In this document: positions 15,432 through 24,497 of the stretch, piece by piece
How the letters are laid out: every line of letters starts with the position of its first letter
How positions within the stretch are numbered: position 1 is the stretch's first letter
Source: KBS50 sp042666615
Lineage (GTDB): Bacteria; Actinomycetota; Actinomycetes; Mycobacteriales; Micromonosporaceae
NCBI RefSeq assembly: GCF_042666615.1
Contig: NZ_JBHTDD010000008.1
Span: 1-64,000, forward strand
DNA: 64,000 nt
Reading direction: 5' to 3'
Notes under the pieces: model-generated
Seen by the model: the letters and a program-made list of their open reading frames with translations, nothing else
Databases searched by the model: none
What the model was told of the DNA's origin: nothing
Program-made: the position numbers and the translations under genes

Positions 15432-16409
15432 ATGCGTGCGATCACGATTCCCGAGCCCGGTGGTCCCGACGCCCTCGTCTGGGCCGAGGTCCCCGACCCC
15501 GAACCCGCCCCGGGTGAGGTGTTGATCGACGTGCGCGCCAGCGCGGTCAACCGGGCCGACCTGTTGCAACGGCAGGGGCACTACCCGCCGCCGAAGGGCG
15601 CGTCGGCGTACCCGGGACTGGAGTGCGCGGGGGTGGTGGCCGCGCTCGGCGCGGGGGTGACCGATTGGGAGGTCGGGGCTCCGGTCTGCGCGCTGCTGGC
15701 CGGTGGTGGGTACGCCGAACAGGTCGCCGTGCCGGCCGGGCAGGTGCTGCCCGTGCCGGACGGGGTGGATCCGGTGGACGCCGCCGCGCTGCCCGAGGTG
15801 GCCTGCACGGTCTGGTCGAACGTGGTGCGGCAGGCCGGTCTCACGCACGGTGAGACGGTGTTGGTGCACGGCGGCGGCAGCGGGATCGGCACGTTCGCCA
15901 TCCAGCTCGGTGCCGCGCTCGGCGCCACTGTGGTGGTCACCGCGCGGGCGGCCAAACACGCGAGGCTGCGCGACCTGGGTGCCGCGCACACCATCGACTA
16001 CACGGATCGGGATTTCGTCGAGGAGACGCGCCGGGTGACCGACGGCCGTGGCGCCGACGTCATCCTCGACATCGTGGGCGCCGCCTATCTGGGCCGGAAC
16101 GTCTCGGCCCTGGCCACCGGCGGGCGGCTCGTGGTGATCGGCATGCAGGGCGGTCGCAAGGGAGAACTCGACCTCGCCGCGCTCCTGGCCAAGCAGGGCA
16201 GCGTCGCGGCGACCGCGCTGCGGTCCCGGCCGGTGGAGCAGAAGGCGATGATCGTCCGAGGCGTCCGGGACCAGGTGTGGCCGCTTGTGGAGTCCGGCGC
16301 GATCCGCCCGGTCGTCCACGAGCGTCTGCCCATGGAACGGGCCGCCGACGCACACCGGCTGGTCGAGACGGGCGACCACCTCGGCAAGGTGGTGCTGGTG
16401 CGGGGCTAG
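15432..16409 (+). CDS. NAD(P)H-quinone oxidoreductase (PIG3/QOR-like MDR)
   Basis: This 325-residue medium-chain reductase lacks the structural zinc lobe. It has a GroES-like N-terminal domain (SAVNRADLLQRQGHYPPPKG) and a nucleotide-binding domain with VHGGGSGIGTFAIQLG. YPPPKG is typical of the PIG3-type quinone oxidoreductases, which reduce quinones with NADPH. It is convergent with soxR, and actinobacterial SoxR commonly controls oxidoreductases that handle redox-active compounds, but I see no SoxR box upstream of this gene. Start ATG 15432 is clear. Confidence 0.9.
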   Translation: MRAITIPEPGGPDALVWAEVPDPEPAPGEVLIDVRASAVNRADLLQRQGHYPPPKGASAYPGLECAGVVAALGAGVTDWEVGAPVCALLAGGGYAEQVAVPAGQVLPVPDGVDPVDAAALPEVACTVWSNVVRQAGLTHGETVLVHGGGSGIGTFAIQLGAALGATVVVTARAAKHARLRDLGAAHTIDYTDRDFVEETRRVTDGRGADVILDIVGAAYLGRNVSALATGGRLVVIGMQGGRKGELDLAALLAKQGSVAATALRSRPVEQKAMIVRGVRDQVWPLVESGAIRPVVHERLPMERAADAHRLVETGDHLGKVVLVRG

Positions 16410-16442
16410 CGCCGGAACCATCCGGCAACCGGCGGGCAGCGG

Positions 16443-16937
16443 TCAGGCGCCCGGGCCGGTGGATGGCGCGGGCCGAGGACCGGCCGGCGTCGCCGCGTCC
16501 TCGGCCGGCAGGATCCGGCGAGGGCCCGGTCCCTGGGCGGCAAGTTCGTCCTCCGGGTTGTAGAGCTTGCAACGCTGCAGCGACAGGCAGCCGCAGCCGA
16601 TGCAGCCGGTCAGCTCGTCGCGCAGCCGGTGGAGCAGTTCGATCCGCTGGTCCAGTTCGTGGCGCCACAGCCGGGACAGCCGGGCCCAGTCCGCCCGAGT
16701 GGGGGTACGGGAATCGGGCAGTGAGTCCAAGGCTGACCGGATCTTGTCAAGGGACACCCCGACCTGCTGCGAGATCCGGATGAACGCCACCCGGCGCAGT
16801 TCGGCCCGCGCGTACCGCCGCTGGTTGCCGCCGGTGCGGTCGGCCCGGATCAGGCCGAGCCGCTCGTAGTAGCGCAGCGCCGACGGAGCCACACCTGAGC
16901 GGGCGGACAATTCGCCGATCGTCAGTGCTTCCTGCAT
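16443..16937 (-). CDS. soxR: Redox-sensitive transcriptional activator SoxR
   Basis: This is a 164-residue MerR-family regulator from ATG 16937, with AAGGTGG as its ribosome site. It has an N-terminal winged HTH (TIGELSARSGVAPSALRYYE), a dimerisation helix, and the SoxR [2Fe-2S] cluster CIGCGCLSLQRC (Cys112, 115, 117, 123). The cluster senses redox-cycling compounds; in actinobacteria SoxR usually controls a few oxidoreductases and exporters, not superoxide defence. The C-terminal 40 residues are Pro/Ala-rich and probably disordered. Its own promoter holds a palindromic SoxR box, consistent with autoregulation. Confidence 0.95.
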   Translation of the reverse strand: MQEALTIGELSARSGVAPSALRYYERLGLIRADRTGGNQRRYARAELRRVAFIRISQQVGVSLDKIRSALDSLPDSRTPTRADWARLSRLWRHELDQRIELLHRLRDELTGCIGCGCLSLQRCKLYNPEDELAAQGPGPRRILPAEDAATPAGPRPAPSTGPGA

Positions 16938-16952
16938 CACGCCACCTTGAGC

Positions 16953-16966
16953 TGAAGTTGACTTCA
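16953..16966 (-). promoter_or_regulatory. SoxR operator
   Basis: TGAAGTTGACTTCA is a palindrome around a central TG, 16 bases upstream of the soxR start, and matches the core of the SoxR-box consensus CCTCAAGTTNACTTGAGG closely. It is the only copy I noticed nearby. Confidence 0.75.
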
Positions 16967-17024
16967 ACTTTCAGGCTACCCGCATGACGAGCACCGCGAC
17001 CACGGCGTCCGGCCGCCGCGGCGG

Positions 17025-17735
17025 CTAGCCCCGGCGGCGGGCCGGTCCGGGTTGGCGGCGGGTCCGCTCGCGGCCGAGGATCCACAGCGCCTCGACCCCG
17101 TCCCGCCAGGTGATTTTCTTGCCTTCCTCGCGGTTGCGCGCCCGATAACTGATCGGCACCTCGTACGGGCGGATCCGGCGGCGGAGCAACTTGCCGGTTA
17201 CTTCCGCCTCCATGCCGAAGCCGCGCGACCGGACGTCCAGCGACCGGTACAGCGCCACCGGCATCAGCTTGAAGCAGGTCTCCAGGTCGCCGATGTAGGA
17301 GTTGTAAAGAACATTGGCGGCCGTCGTGACGGCCTTGTTGCCCATCACGTACCAGAAGCTGTAGGCGCTGTGGCTGCCGAATGTGCGATTCCCGTAGACC
17401 ACGGTGGCCCGGCCGTCCAGCACCGGGGCGAGCAGTCGCGGAATGTCCTTGGGGTCGTACTCAAGATCGGCGTCGAGAATGACCATGTACTCACCCTCGG
17501 CGCTGTCGACGGCGGTGCGGATGGCCGCTCCCTTGCCCGCGTTCCGGGGATGCGTGATCACCCGGACCCGGCCGTCGTCCGCCGCCGCGAGGACCTCCTT
17601 CGTGCCGTCACGGCTGCCGTCATCGACGACCACCAGCTCGATCTCGCACGGGTAGTCCACCGCCAGCGCCTGCTTGAGCGCGTCGGCGATGCGTTCCGCC
17701 TCGTTGTAGACCGGCATCAGGATCGAGAGCTTCAC
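17025..17735 (-). CDS. Family 2 glycosyltransferase (DPM synthase-like)
   Basis: This 236-residue GT-A glycosyltransferase starts at GTG 17735 (GGAG about nine bases upstream). Motifs are LSILMPVYNE at the N-terminus, VVVDDGSRDGT, NAGKGAAIRTAVD and the DADLEYDP metal-binding stretch. The layout matches dolichol/polyprenyl-phosphate mannosyl- or glucosyltransferases without a membrane tail, which load a sugar from a nucleotide donor onto a lipid phosphate at the inner membrane face. Such donors feed GT-C enzymes, for example the protein at 11453; that pairing is inference. The C-terminus is Arg-rich. Confidence 0.9.
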   Translation of the reverse strand: MKLSILMPVYNEAERIADALKQALAVDYPCEIELVVVDDGSRDGTKEVLAAADDGRVRVITHPRNAGKGAAIRTAVDSAEGEYMVILDADLEYDPKDIPRLLAPVLDGRATVVYGNRTFGSHSAYSFWYVMGNKAVTTAANVLYNSYIGDLETCFKLMPVALYRSLDVRSRGFGMEAEVTGKLLRRRIRPYEVPISYRARNREEGKKITWRDGVEALWILGRERTRRQPGPARRRG

Positions 17736-17884
17736 AGGAGTCTCCGCAGTGGGTGTGGCAGATCGTCCGTAGCGTATCCCGAACCCGGCTCCCCGCTCCG
17801 ATCGGAGCCGACAACGGTGCATCCGGGACGCGGGCGGCGACCCCTGAACTTTTCCGAAGTCTATTCACATTCATCACTCCGAGC

Positions 17885-17900
17885 GTTACCGTCTGGTAAC
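17885..17900. promoter_or_regulatory. Inverted repeat upstream of the secreted SGNH gene
   Basis: GTTACC and GGTAAC flank a four-base GTCT spacer, 39 bases before the start of the secreted hydrolase and within the 203-base divergent gap to the glycosyltransferase. A dimeric regulator could bind here; a short hairpin in the leader mRNA is the alternative. Confidence 0.5.
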
Positions 17901-17938
17901 TCGATCGTCACATCGCGATCGATGGAAGGAGTGCGTCG

Positions 17939-19552
17939 ATGTCCGAATCCCCCGCCCCCGGGGGACGGCACGCGCTCCGGGCGCCCCGGCGGCGATCGCT
18001 CGCCGCCGCGGCACTCGTCGCGGGTCTCGTCCTCCCGTTGCTCCCTGGCCTGGCCACCCCCGCCAGTGCCGTCGACCGCCCGGCAGTACAGCCGCTGCCA
18101 GCTAACCTGGAGACCATCCGGGCGGCCGAAGCAACCGCGCTCTACGGCAGTCCACAAATCCGCCCCCTCGACCAACGCAGGGTCTCGCTCGTCACGATGG
18201 GAGACAGCGAGATCTCCGGCGAGGGGGTGGGGAACTACATCCCCGGCACCCACCAGGACGGCAACTGGTGCGACCGGTCCTACGACCAGGCGGTGTTCCG
18301 CACCGGCATCGCGTCGGACGTGCAGTACAACATCGCCTGCTCGGGCGCGACGCCGTGGAACCTGATCGCCGGCGGCCCGAGCCAGTGGAACGAACTCAAC
18401 CAGGGTGACTACCTCTCCATCAAGGCCCGGAACACCAAGATCAAGCTGATCTGGGTGGTGGTCGGCGCCAACGGCGACGGCACCATCCAGTTCGGTCCGG
18501 TGGCCACCGACTGCGCGATCAGCCGGGTCTTCTTCCAAGGCCCCTGCTACCCGCGGTACACCGACGAGTGGACCATCCGGACCAACGGCAGCCGGCAGGC
18601 CGTCGAGCAGGCCCTCACCTCGATCCGACAGACGATGACCGGCGCCGGCTACCTGGCCAGCGACTACGAGCTGGTGCTCCAGTCGTACCCCAGCCCCGGC
18701 AGCCCGGACGTCGAGGACAACCCCAACTTCCCCGGCTGGTACGGCGGCGGCTGCCTGCTCTACCTGCACGACCAGGCGTTCGCCCGGAACAAGGCGGTCC
18801 CGCTGTTCGAGACCGCGCTGCGGGCGGCGGCGGCCAACACCGGCACTCGGTACCTCGACAACAGCCGGCTGTTCCACGGACACGAGGTGTGCACCGACAA
18901 CACCTCCGTCCGCGGGCTCTACATCGAGATCGGCATCTGGGACGAGAACGCCGCCCGGCAGTCGTTCCATCCCAACGCCCGGGGCCACGGCATGTTCGCC
19001 CAGTGCATGACCCAGTTCTTCAACTCGGGACAGCAACAGGCCACCTGCGTCGACCCGGCCAGCACCGGATCCGGCGTGCTCCAACCCGGGCTCATGGACT
19101 TCAAACAGTTGCGGAACGCGGCCACCGGCACCTGTGTCGACGGCAAGGGATACGACTCGCGCAACGGCACCGTACAACAGTCGTACACCTGCCACGGCGG
19201 TCGTAACCAGGGATTCTGGTACGACCCGGCCCGCCGCTCGCTGCACTCCGAACTGTCCCACGATCGCTGCCTGGACGTGTCGGGCGGCTCGCTGACCGCT
19301 GGCACGGCGGTCAACATCCACGACTGCCACGGCGGCGCCAACCAGCAATGGGTGTTCAACGGCGCCCAGCTACGGGCGGCCGGAAACCAGGCGCTCTGCC
19401 TGGAGTTCGACAATCCGTGGTTCGGTACGCCGCGGCTGCGGCTGGCGTCCTGCTCGTCGAGCACCCGCCAGCAGTGGTCGTTCCAGTCCCGCAACTTCGC
19501 CAACCCGGTGGGTTACGGGCACGACGACTTCATCGGCTCCCGCGTGTACTGA
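17939..19552 (+). CDS. Secreted SGNH hydrolase with C-terminal ricin-B lectin domain
   Basis: This 537-residue protein has a signal peptide (RRR, hydrophobic run, cleavage near ATPASA at residue 44). The SGNH domain carries MGDSEISGEG (nucleophile Ser90), the VVVGANGDG oxyanion Asn, and SFHPNARGHG with catalytic His344. Residues 375-510 form a ricin-type beta-trefoil with three QxW-like repeats (GGRNQGFWY, GGANQQWVF and TRQQWSF). It is likely an exported esterase, lipase or carbohydrate deacetylase anchored to polysaccharide through the lectin. Cysteine spacing suggests disulfides, fitting export. It is a single gene with its own terminator. Confidence 0.9.
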   Translation: MSESPAPGGRHALRAPRRRSLAAAALVAGLVLPLLPGLATPASAVDRPAVQPLPANLETIRAAEATALYGSPQIRPLDQRRVSLVTMGDSEISGEGVGNYIPGTHQDGNWCDRSYDQAVFRTGIASDVQYNIACSGATPWNLIAGGPSQWNELNQGDYLSIKARNTKIKLIWVVVGANGDGTIQFGPVATDCAISRVFFQGPCYPRYTDEWTIRTNGSRQAVEQALTSIRQTMTGAGYLASDYELVLQSYPSPGSPDVEDNPNFPGWYGGGCLLYLHDQAFARNKAVPLFETALRAAAANTGTRYLDNSRLFHGHEVCTDNTSVRGLYIEIGIWDENAARQSFHPNARGHGMFAQCMTQFFNSGQQQATCVDPASTGSGVLQPGLMDFKQLRNAATGTCVDGKGYDSRNGTVQQSYTCHGGRNQGFWYDPARRSLHSELSHDRCLDVSGGSLTAGTAVNIHDCHGGANQQWVFNGAQLRAAGNQALCLEFDNPWFGTPRLRLASCSSSTRQQWSFQSRNFANPVGYGHDDFIGSRVY

Positions 19553-19559
19553 AAGGTAC

Positions 19560-19597
19560 GGGAAGGGTCTCTTACCAGGGTGTAAGAGACCCTTCCC
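19560..19597 (+). terminator. Strong hairpin terminator
   Basis: GGGAAGGGTCTCTTAC (19560-19575) is perfectly complementary to GTAAGAGACCCTTCCC (19582-19597), with a six-base loop, starting eight bases after the SGNH stop. It also lies just beyond the end of the convergent lipoprotein gene. Confidence 0.9.
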
Positions 19598-19643
19598 GCG
19601 AGTGCCCGTCACACCCCGTGCCGGCAGCGGGCGCGCAGCCCCG

Positions 19644-20261
19644 TCAGCGTGACGTCCGGTTCGGGATGATGATCAATCGCGCCACGCCCGCGTCACCGTC
19701 CTTGGCACCGGCCACGCCGACCGTCGTACCCACCTTGACCTCGCTCGGTTGGATCGTGGCCCGCCGCTCGACCACCCGCAGTTCCGGACCGAAGGCCCAG
19801 CTCATGGTGAAACCATCGGTCGACTTCACAGTCATCGAGTCGCCGTCGATCGCGGTGACCTCACCCCGCTGCACCGCGACGGTCTTCGTCCCGTCCTTGG
19901 TCTGCACGACGGCCTCGCCGTGCAGCGTGTTCCGGCGCAGCAGGACTCGGGCCTGATGCCGCTTACGCCACGCCTCCACCCGCTCACCCCGCCGGTCCGC
20001 ACCGGGAGACGTGCTCGCGGACGGCTCGCCCGCACCCGGCGCCGGGTCGGCCGCGGCGATCTGCGCGGTATCGAAGCCCATCGCGGCCAACGCCTGCCCG
20101 TCCGCGCCCATGGCGGCGGCAACCTCCACGGCAGTCCGCTCGATGTCCACGGCCGCTCGATCACCGCCGGCCCGGTCGCCGGCCACACCACAACCGGCGA
20201 GCCCGAGCGCACCCACTCCGGCCAGCACGGCGGTGGCGACGGTGCCTCCCCAACGCTTCAT
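19644..20261 (-). CDS. Exported lipoprotein of unknown function
   Basis: This protein of about 205 residues starts at ATG 20261, six bases after AAGGG; ATG 20267 is directly adjacent to the ribosome site and less likely. A signal peptide ends in lipobox LAGC, so the mature protein is probably lipid-anchored outside the membrane. The C-terminal 90 residues form a beta-rich domain (GEVTAIDGDSMTVKSTDGFT) resembling small OB-like DUF5666-type domains. It lies downstream of and in line with the two-component genes, separated by 120 bases, so it may be a target or accessory sensor of that system. Confidence 0.75.
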   Translation of the reverse strand: MKRWGGTVATAVLAGVGALGLAGCGVAGDRAGGDRAAVDIERTAVEVAAAMGADGQALAAMGFDTAQIAAADPAPGAGEPSASTSPGADRRGERVEAWRKRHQARVLLRRNTLHGEAVVQTKDGTKTVAVQRGEVTAIDGDSMTVKSTDGFTMSWAFGPELRVVERRATIQPSEVKVGTTVGVAGAKDGDAGVARLIIIPNRTSR

Positions 20262-20381
20262 GGTCATCCCTTCTCGACGAGGTGGGTCCACCCTGCCCCG
20301 CCGCCACCAGGGGATCGTCAAGCCGATGTTCGAACCTGGTAAGAGGTCGCCGCGGACGGGACCGGCACACCGGACCGGCCG

Positions 20382-21785
20382 TCATGGTGCCGGCGGTAGC
20401 CAGACCGTGAACCTGGCGCCGCCCTCCGGCGCGTGGCCCGCCGCGATGGTGCCGCCGAGTCGGCGGACCAGACCGGCGGCGAGCGCCAGCCCGAGACCGC
20501 TGCCGACCTTCCGGATCCCCCGGTACCGCTCGTGCAGTGCTCCCCGTTCGAAGGCCACGGCCAGGTCGTCGTCGGTGAAACCGGGACCGCCGTCGCGTAC
20601 CTCCACCACCCCGCCACCGGCCGGCGCCGGCCGGGTGGCCAGCACCACCGGGGCCCCCGGTGGAACCACCCGCAACGCGTTCTCCAGCAGGCCGTCGACC
20701 ACCTGCCGGATGCGCCCCGGATCGGTGTACGCGGGCACCGGTCCGTCCGGCAGTTCCGCCCGCAGCGGCACACCGACCGCGGCACACCGGGACGTCCACG
20801 GCTCGACGGCCGCGCGGACCAACTCGGCCAGATCGACCCGGGCCGGTTCCAGCGGGAAGTCCGCGGCCTCCAGCCGAGCCAACGCCAGCAGATCGCTCAC
20901 CAGCCGGTCCAGGTGTTCCGCCTCGCCCAACATGGTCTGCCCGGCCCGCCGCGTGCCGTCGGCCGGAAGGACCCCGTCGGCGAGCGCCTCCGCGTAGCCA
21001 CGGATGGCCGTCAGCGGCGTACGAAGTTCGTGCGAGACGGAGAGCAGGAACTCCCGCTGCCGGCCCTCGCTGGTGGCCAGCGCCGCGGCGAGCCCGTTCA
21101 ACGCGTACGCGAGATCCGCCGCCTCCTCCGGCGGTTCGACCGGGACCTGGACGTTGCGGTCGCCGGCGCGCAGCCGGGCGGCGGCGGTCGCCGCGTTCCG
21201 GATCGGCCGAGCCAACCGCCGGGCCAGCAGCACACCCGCCACCAGCCCGGCGGACAAGCCCGCCAGCAGCGGCAGCCACAGGCTGGCGGCGATGCTCAGC
21301 CACAGCCCCCGGCTGACCGGCCGGGTCAGCACCACCCCGCTGCCACCGGGCAGGGCCCGCGCCTCGATCAGGGACATCCGGCCGTCGACCATTCCCCGAC
21401 CGGACACGTTGCGGCCGGCGGCGAGCCGCTGCACCACCCGTTCCGGCAACCCACCCCGATCCGGATTGCCGGCCCGGACAAGGTAGGCGTTGATGTCCCG
21501 GTCCCGCAGCCGCTGGACGATCCGCACCTCGTCCGCGGTCTGCCCGCGATCGAGCCGCGGACGCAGCAGTTGGGCGGTCAGGGTGGCCTGCGCGGCAAGC
21601 GCCTCCCGCGCCTGCCGATCCGCCGCCCGCACCGTCAACGGCACCGCCACCATCACCGTGACCAGCACCGAAACCAGGGCCACCGCGCAGCTCACCAGGA
21701 CGGCCCGGGCCGTGAGGGTACGCCCGAAGCGCCGCCGCCGGGGCCCGTCGGCGGTCGGCCGTTGGCCGATCACCGGCAACGGCAT
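20382..21785 (-). CDS. Membrane sensor histidine kinase
   Basis: This HisKA-type kinase of about 467 residues (ATG 21785; GTG 21842, overlapping the regulator gene, is possible) has two membrane helices (about residues 25-50 and 145-170) flanking an extracytoplasmic sensor of about 95 residues, then a HAMP domain. The phosphoacceptor box SVSHELRTPLTAIRGY follows, and the ATPase domain has N (LLENAL), G1 (VRDGGPGF) and G2 (GSGLGLAL) boxes. It should phosphorylate the response regulator encoded immediately upstream. The stimulus is unknown. Confidence 0.92.
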   Translation of the reverse strand: MPLPVIGQRPTADGPRRRRFGRTLTARAVLVSCAVALVSVLVTVMVAVPLTVRAADRQAREALAAQATLTAQLLRPRLDRGQTADEVRIVQRLRDRDINAYLVRAGNPDRGGLPERVVQRLAAGRNVSGRGMVDGRMSLIEARALPGGSGVVLTRPVSRGLWLSIAASLWLPLLAGLSAGLVAGVLLARRLARPIRNAATAAARLRAGDRNVQVPVEPPEEAADLAYALNGLAAALATSEGRQREFLLSVSHELRTPLTAIRGYAEALADGVLPADGTRRAGQTMLGEAEHLDRLVSDLLALARLEAADFPLEPARVDLAELVRAAVEPWTSRCAAVGVPLRAELPDGPVPAYTDPGRIRQVVDGLLENALRVVPPGAPVVLATRPAPAGGGVVEVRDGGPGFTDDDLAVAFERGALHERYRGIRKVGSGLGLALAAGLVRRLGGTIAAGHAPEGGARFTVWLPPAP

Positions 21786-21831
21786 GGTCAGATGTTCGCT
21801 GCGCGACGGACGTCCGGGGCCCACCGGTGGC

Positions 21832-22530
21832 TCAGCCGACACAGGCGTAGCCCACACCGCGGTGGGTGCGGATCCACTCGGCGGCGGCCGGACCGAGCTT
21901 GGCCCGGACCTGGGCCACGTGGACGTCGACCGTGCGGGTCCCGCTGTGCGCGGCGTAACCCCACACGCTGGCCAGCAACTCCTCCCGGGTGAACACCCGC
22001 CCGGGCCGGCTCATCAGGTACGCGAGCAGGTCGAACTCGGTCGTGGTGAGGTGCACTGGTGCTCCATCGACGGTGACCGAGCGGCGGCTCGGGTCCAGGC
22101 TGATCGGCCCCGCGGTACGCGGCCGGTCGGCGCCGTTCGGCGTTCCCGTGCTGCGGCGCAACACCGCGCGGACCCGGGCCACCAGTTCACGCGGACTGAA
22201 CGGCTTGGTGACGTAGTCGTCGGCACCGAGTTCGAGGCCGACGATCCGGTCCACCTCGTCGTCCCGTGCGGTCAGGAAGATCACCGGGGTCCAGTCACCG
22301 GACTCCCGGAGCCGGCGGCACACCTCGGTGCCGGCCAGGCCAGGGAGTGCGATGTCCAACACGCAGGCCACCGGGCGCAGGCGCTGGGCGGCGGCCAGTC
22401 CGGCGATGCCGTCCCGCTCGACGTGCACGCCGAACCCGTCCCGGGTCAGATAGAGCCGGACCAGGTCGGCGATTGCCGGTTCGTCCTCCACCACCAGGAC
22501 GAGTCCCCGGTGCTGCGCGTCGGAGGACAC
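21832..22530 (-). CDS. OmpR/PhoB-family response regulator
   Basis: This 232-residue regulator has a receiver domain with the acidic pair VVEDE, phospho-acceptor Asp in CVLDIALPG, the Thr in FLTARD and the Lys in YVTKPFSP. A winged-helix DNA-binding domain follows (TTTEFDLLAYLMSRPGRVFT, then ending HRGVGYACVG). It is the first gene of a two-gene operon with the sensor kinase, and the lipoprotein gene lies further downstream. Confidence 0.94.
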   Translation of the reverse strand: MSSDAQHRGLVLVVEDEPAIADLVRLYLTRDGFGVHVERDGIAGLAAAQRLRPVACVLDIALPGLAGTEVCRRLRESGDWTPVIFLTARDDEVDRIVGLELGADDYVTKPFSPRELVARVRAVLRRSTGTPNGADRPRTAGPISLDPSRRSVTVDGAPVHLTTTEFDLLAYLMSRPGRVFTREELLASVWGYAAHSGTRTVDVHVAQVRAKLGPAAAEWIRTHRGVGYACVG

Positions 22531-22649
22531 CGGCCCATGATGACCGATGGGTGACGACAGTGTCGGGTCGGGCCGTGTTCGAGGTGTGTAAGAACCCGCT
22601 GCGGGCCGATGCCCGTCGGGACCCGCCGCCGACGGTGTCCCGATCGGAG

Positions 22650-23183
22650 TCAGGTGACGATGGCGGCACCGAGGGCTCGCCGACGAACGTCGACGGTCGG
22701 TGCCGGTCCGGTGCCGGGTACGGTCGCGGTGCCCGGGGCGTACCGGACCGCCCGCCCCGGCACCGGGGTCCGGAACGCCCTACTGAGCAGCGCGTCCAGA
22801 CGCCACACCTGGTCCGCCCGGTTGGTGCGGATGAGGAACCGCTCGCGGATCCCATCCACCGCCGTGGCGGCGAGTTCGACGGCGCTCAGCCGGGGATCCG
22901 CGTTCCACGTCACATTGTCCAGATGCCGCAACTCCGCGTTGAGGTGCAGCCGGAGCCGGCGGAGCAGCCCGGTCTCCTGGGTCACCACCAACCGGTGCTC
23001 GGTGAGCAGCAGCAGGTAACCGTGCTGGTTCGGCCGGTCGGGGCGGGTGCAACGGGTGACGAGCACCGTGACGTCGCCGGGGTCGACGCACCGCCGCAAC
23101 ACCGGCATGTGCCGGCTGACGATGGGGATCGCCACCCCGGCTTCGGCGGCGGCGGGCAGGAAGGTCCGGGAGAACACGTCCAT
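22650..23183 (-). CDS. Hypothetical protein, possible PH-like fold
   Basis: This protein of about 177 residues starts at ATG 23183 (the frame extends to 23291 with unlikely residues). The central part alternates short strands (DVTVLVTRCTRP, HGYLLLLTEHRLVVTQETG, then LRHLDNVTWN), the pattern of bacterial pleckstrin-homology domains, where a line like LTEHRLVV is usual. I can name no function. It lies upstream of, and in the same direction as, the response-regulator gene with a gap of about 120 bases, and may or may not be part of that operon. Confidence 0.7.
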   Translation of the reverse strand: MDVFSRTFLPAAAEAGVAIPIVSRHMPVLRRCVDPGDVTVLVTRCTRPDRPNQHGYLLLLTEHRLVVTQETGLLRRLRLHLNAELRHLDNVTWNADPRLSAVELAATAVDGIRERFLIRTNRADQVWRLDALLSRAFRTPVPGRAVRYAPGTATVPGTGPAPTVDVRRRALGAAIVT

Positions 23184-23242
23184 GTCAGAAGAAACGATAC
23201 GTGTGTCCACGATGACGCGGCGTGACATGGATGAAAGTAGAA

Positions 23243-24415
23243 TTACAGAAGTTCCACGATGGTGGCGTTCGCCATTCCGCCGCCCTCGCACATCGTCTGC
23301 AGGCCATACCGGATGCCGTTGTCGCGCATGTGGGTAAGCATCGTGGTCATGATCCGTGCCCCCGAGCCGCCGAGCGGGTGCCCCAGGGCGATGGCACCGC
23401 CGCGCGGGTTGAGGCGGCTCGACTCCGCCTCCGTCTCGGCCAACCAGGCCAGCGGTACCGGCGCGAACGCCTCGTTCACCTCGTACACACCGATCTCCTC
23501 GATGCCCAGCCCCGCGCGGCGCAGCGCCTTCGCGGTGGCCGGGATCGGCGCGGTGAGCATGGTCACCGGATCATCGGCCGCGACCACCGCCGTGTGGATC
23601 CGGGCCAGCGGCCGCAGGCCATGGTCCCGTGCCCAGTCCGAGGTGGTCACCGCGAGCGCCGCGGCACCATCGGAGATCTGCGACGCGGATCCGGCCGTCA
23701 CCACGCCGTCCGGCCGGAAGGGTGTGGGCAGCTCGGCCAGCCGCTCCAGGCTGGTGTCCCGCCGGATGCCCTCGTCCCGGGTGACCTTGCCACCATCGGC
23801 CACCGGCACCGGCGCCACCTCGCCGTCGAACGCCCCGGCGTCCTGGGCGGCCGCCGCCTTCTCGTGGCTGGTCAGCGCGAACTCGTCGAGCTGACCGCGG
23901 GACAGGTGCCACCGCCGGGCGATCAACTCGGCGCCGACCCCCTGGTTGAACGGGATCGGCTCATCCGCCGCGAATCCCTCCACCGCGCGGTAACGGTCCC
24001 GCACCTGGTCGCCGTAGGGCAGGCCGGCCCCGACGCTGGCACCCATCGGCACCCGCGTCATCGACTCCACCCCACCGGCCACCACGAGATCCGCCTGACC
24101 GGCGATGACCGCGGCGGCGGCGAAGTGCACGGCCTGCTGGCTCGACCCGCACTGCCGGTCGAGCGTCGTGCCGGGGACCGACTCCGGCCAACCGGCGGCC
24201 AGCACCGCGTTGCGGGCAACGTTCCAGGCCTGCTCGCCGACCTGGGACACGGTCCCCCAGACGACGTCGTCGACGTGTGCCGGGTCGATGCCGGACCGCT
24301 CGACCAGGGCGCGCAGCACGTGCGCCGACAGGTCGACGGGGTGGACGCCGGACAACGCTCCCCGGCGTCGCCCGACCGGGGTCCGGACCGCTTCGACGAT
24401 GACCGCGTCTCTCAT
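23243..24415 (-). CDS. Acetyl-CoA C-acyltransferase (thiolase)
   Basis: This 390-residue thiolase is full length. The acyl-accepting Cys89 sits in DRQCGSSQ, the catalytic His in ALGHPLGGSGAR, and the second Cys in MCEGGGMAN. These enzymes cleave or form 3-ketoacyl-CoA in beta-oxidation or acetoacetyl-CoA synthesis in the cytoplasm. No hydratase or dehydrogenase is adjacent, so pathway direction cannot be read from context. Start ATG 24415. It has its own 80-base divergent gap with the next gene. Confidence 0.95.
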   Translation of the reverse strand: MRDAVIVEAVRTPVGRRRGALSGVHPVDLSAHVLRALVERSGIDPAHVDDVVWGTVSQVGEQAWNVARNAVLAAGWPESVPGTTLDRQCGSSQQAVHFAAAAVIAGQADLVVAGGVESMTRVPMGASVGAGLPYGDQVRDRYRAVEGFAADEPIPFNQGVGAELIARRWHLSRGQLDEFALTSHEKAAAAQDAGAFDGEVAPVPVADGGKVTRDEGIRRDTSLERLAELPTPFRPDGVVTAGSASQISDGAAALAVTTSDWARDHGLRPLARIHTAVVAADDPVTMLTAPIPATAKALRRAGLGIEEIGVYEVNEAFAPVPLAWLAETEAESSRLNPRGGAIALGHPLGGSGARIMTTMLTHMRDNGIRYGLQTMCEGGGMANATIVELL

Positions 24416-24497
24416 CTGTACTCCCCGGTAACGTGGCTGCCCCGATCGTACGTCGCCGTCCGCGCGAGCGTCCGCCCCGTACTGGCATGCTGGGCGG

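Noticed and set aside
20433..21992. Plus-strand 519-codon frame
   Set aside because: It is antisense to the sensor kinase and response regulator and has the Arg/His/Gln-rich composition of a shadow frame.
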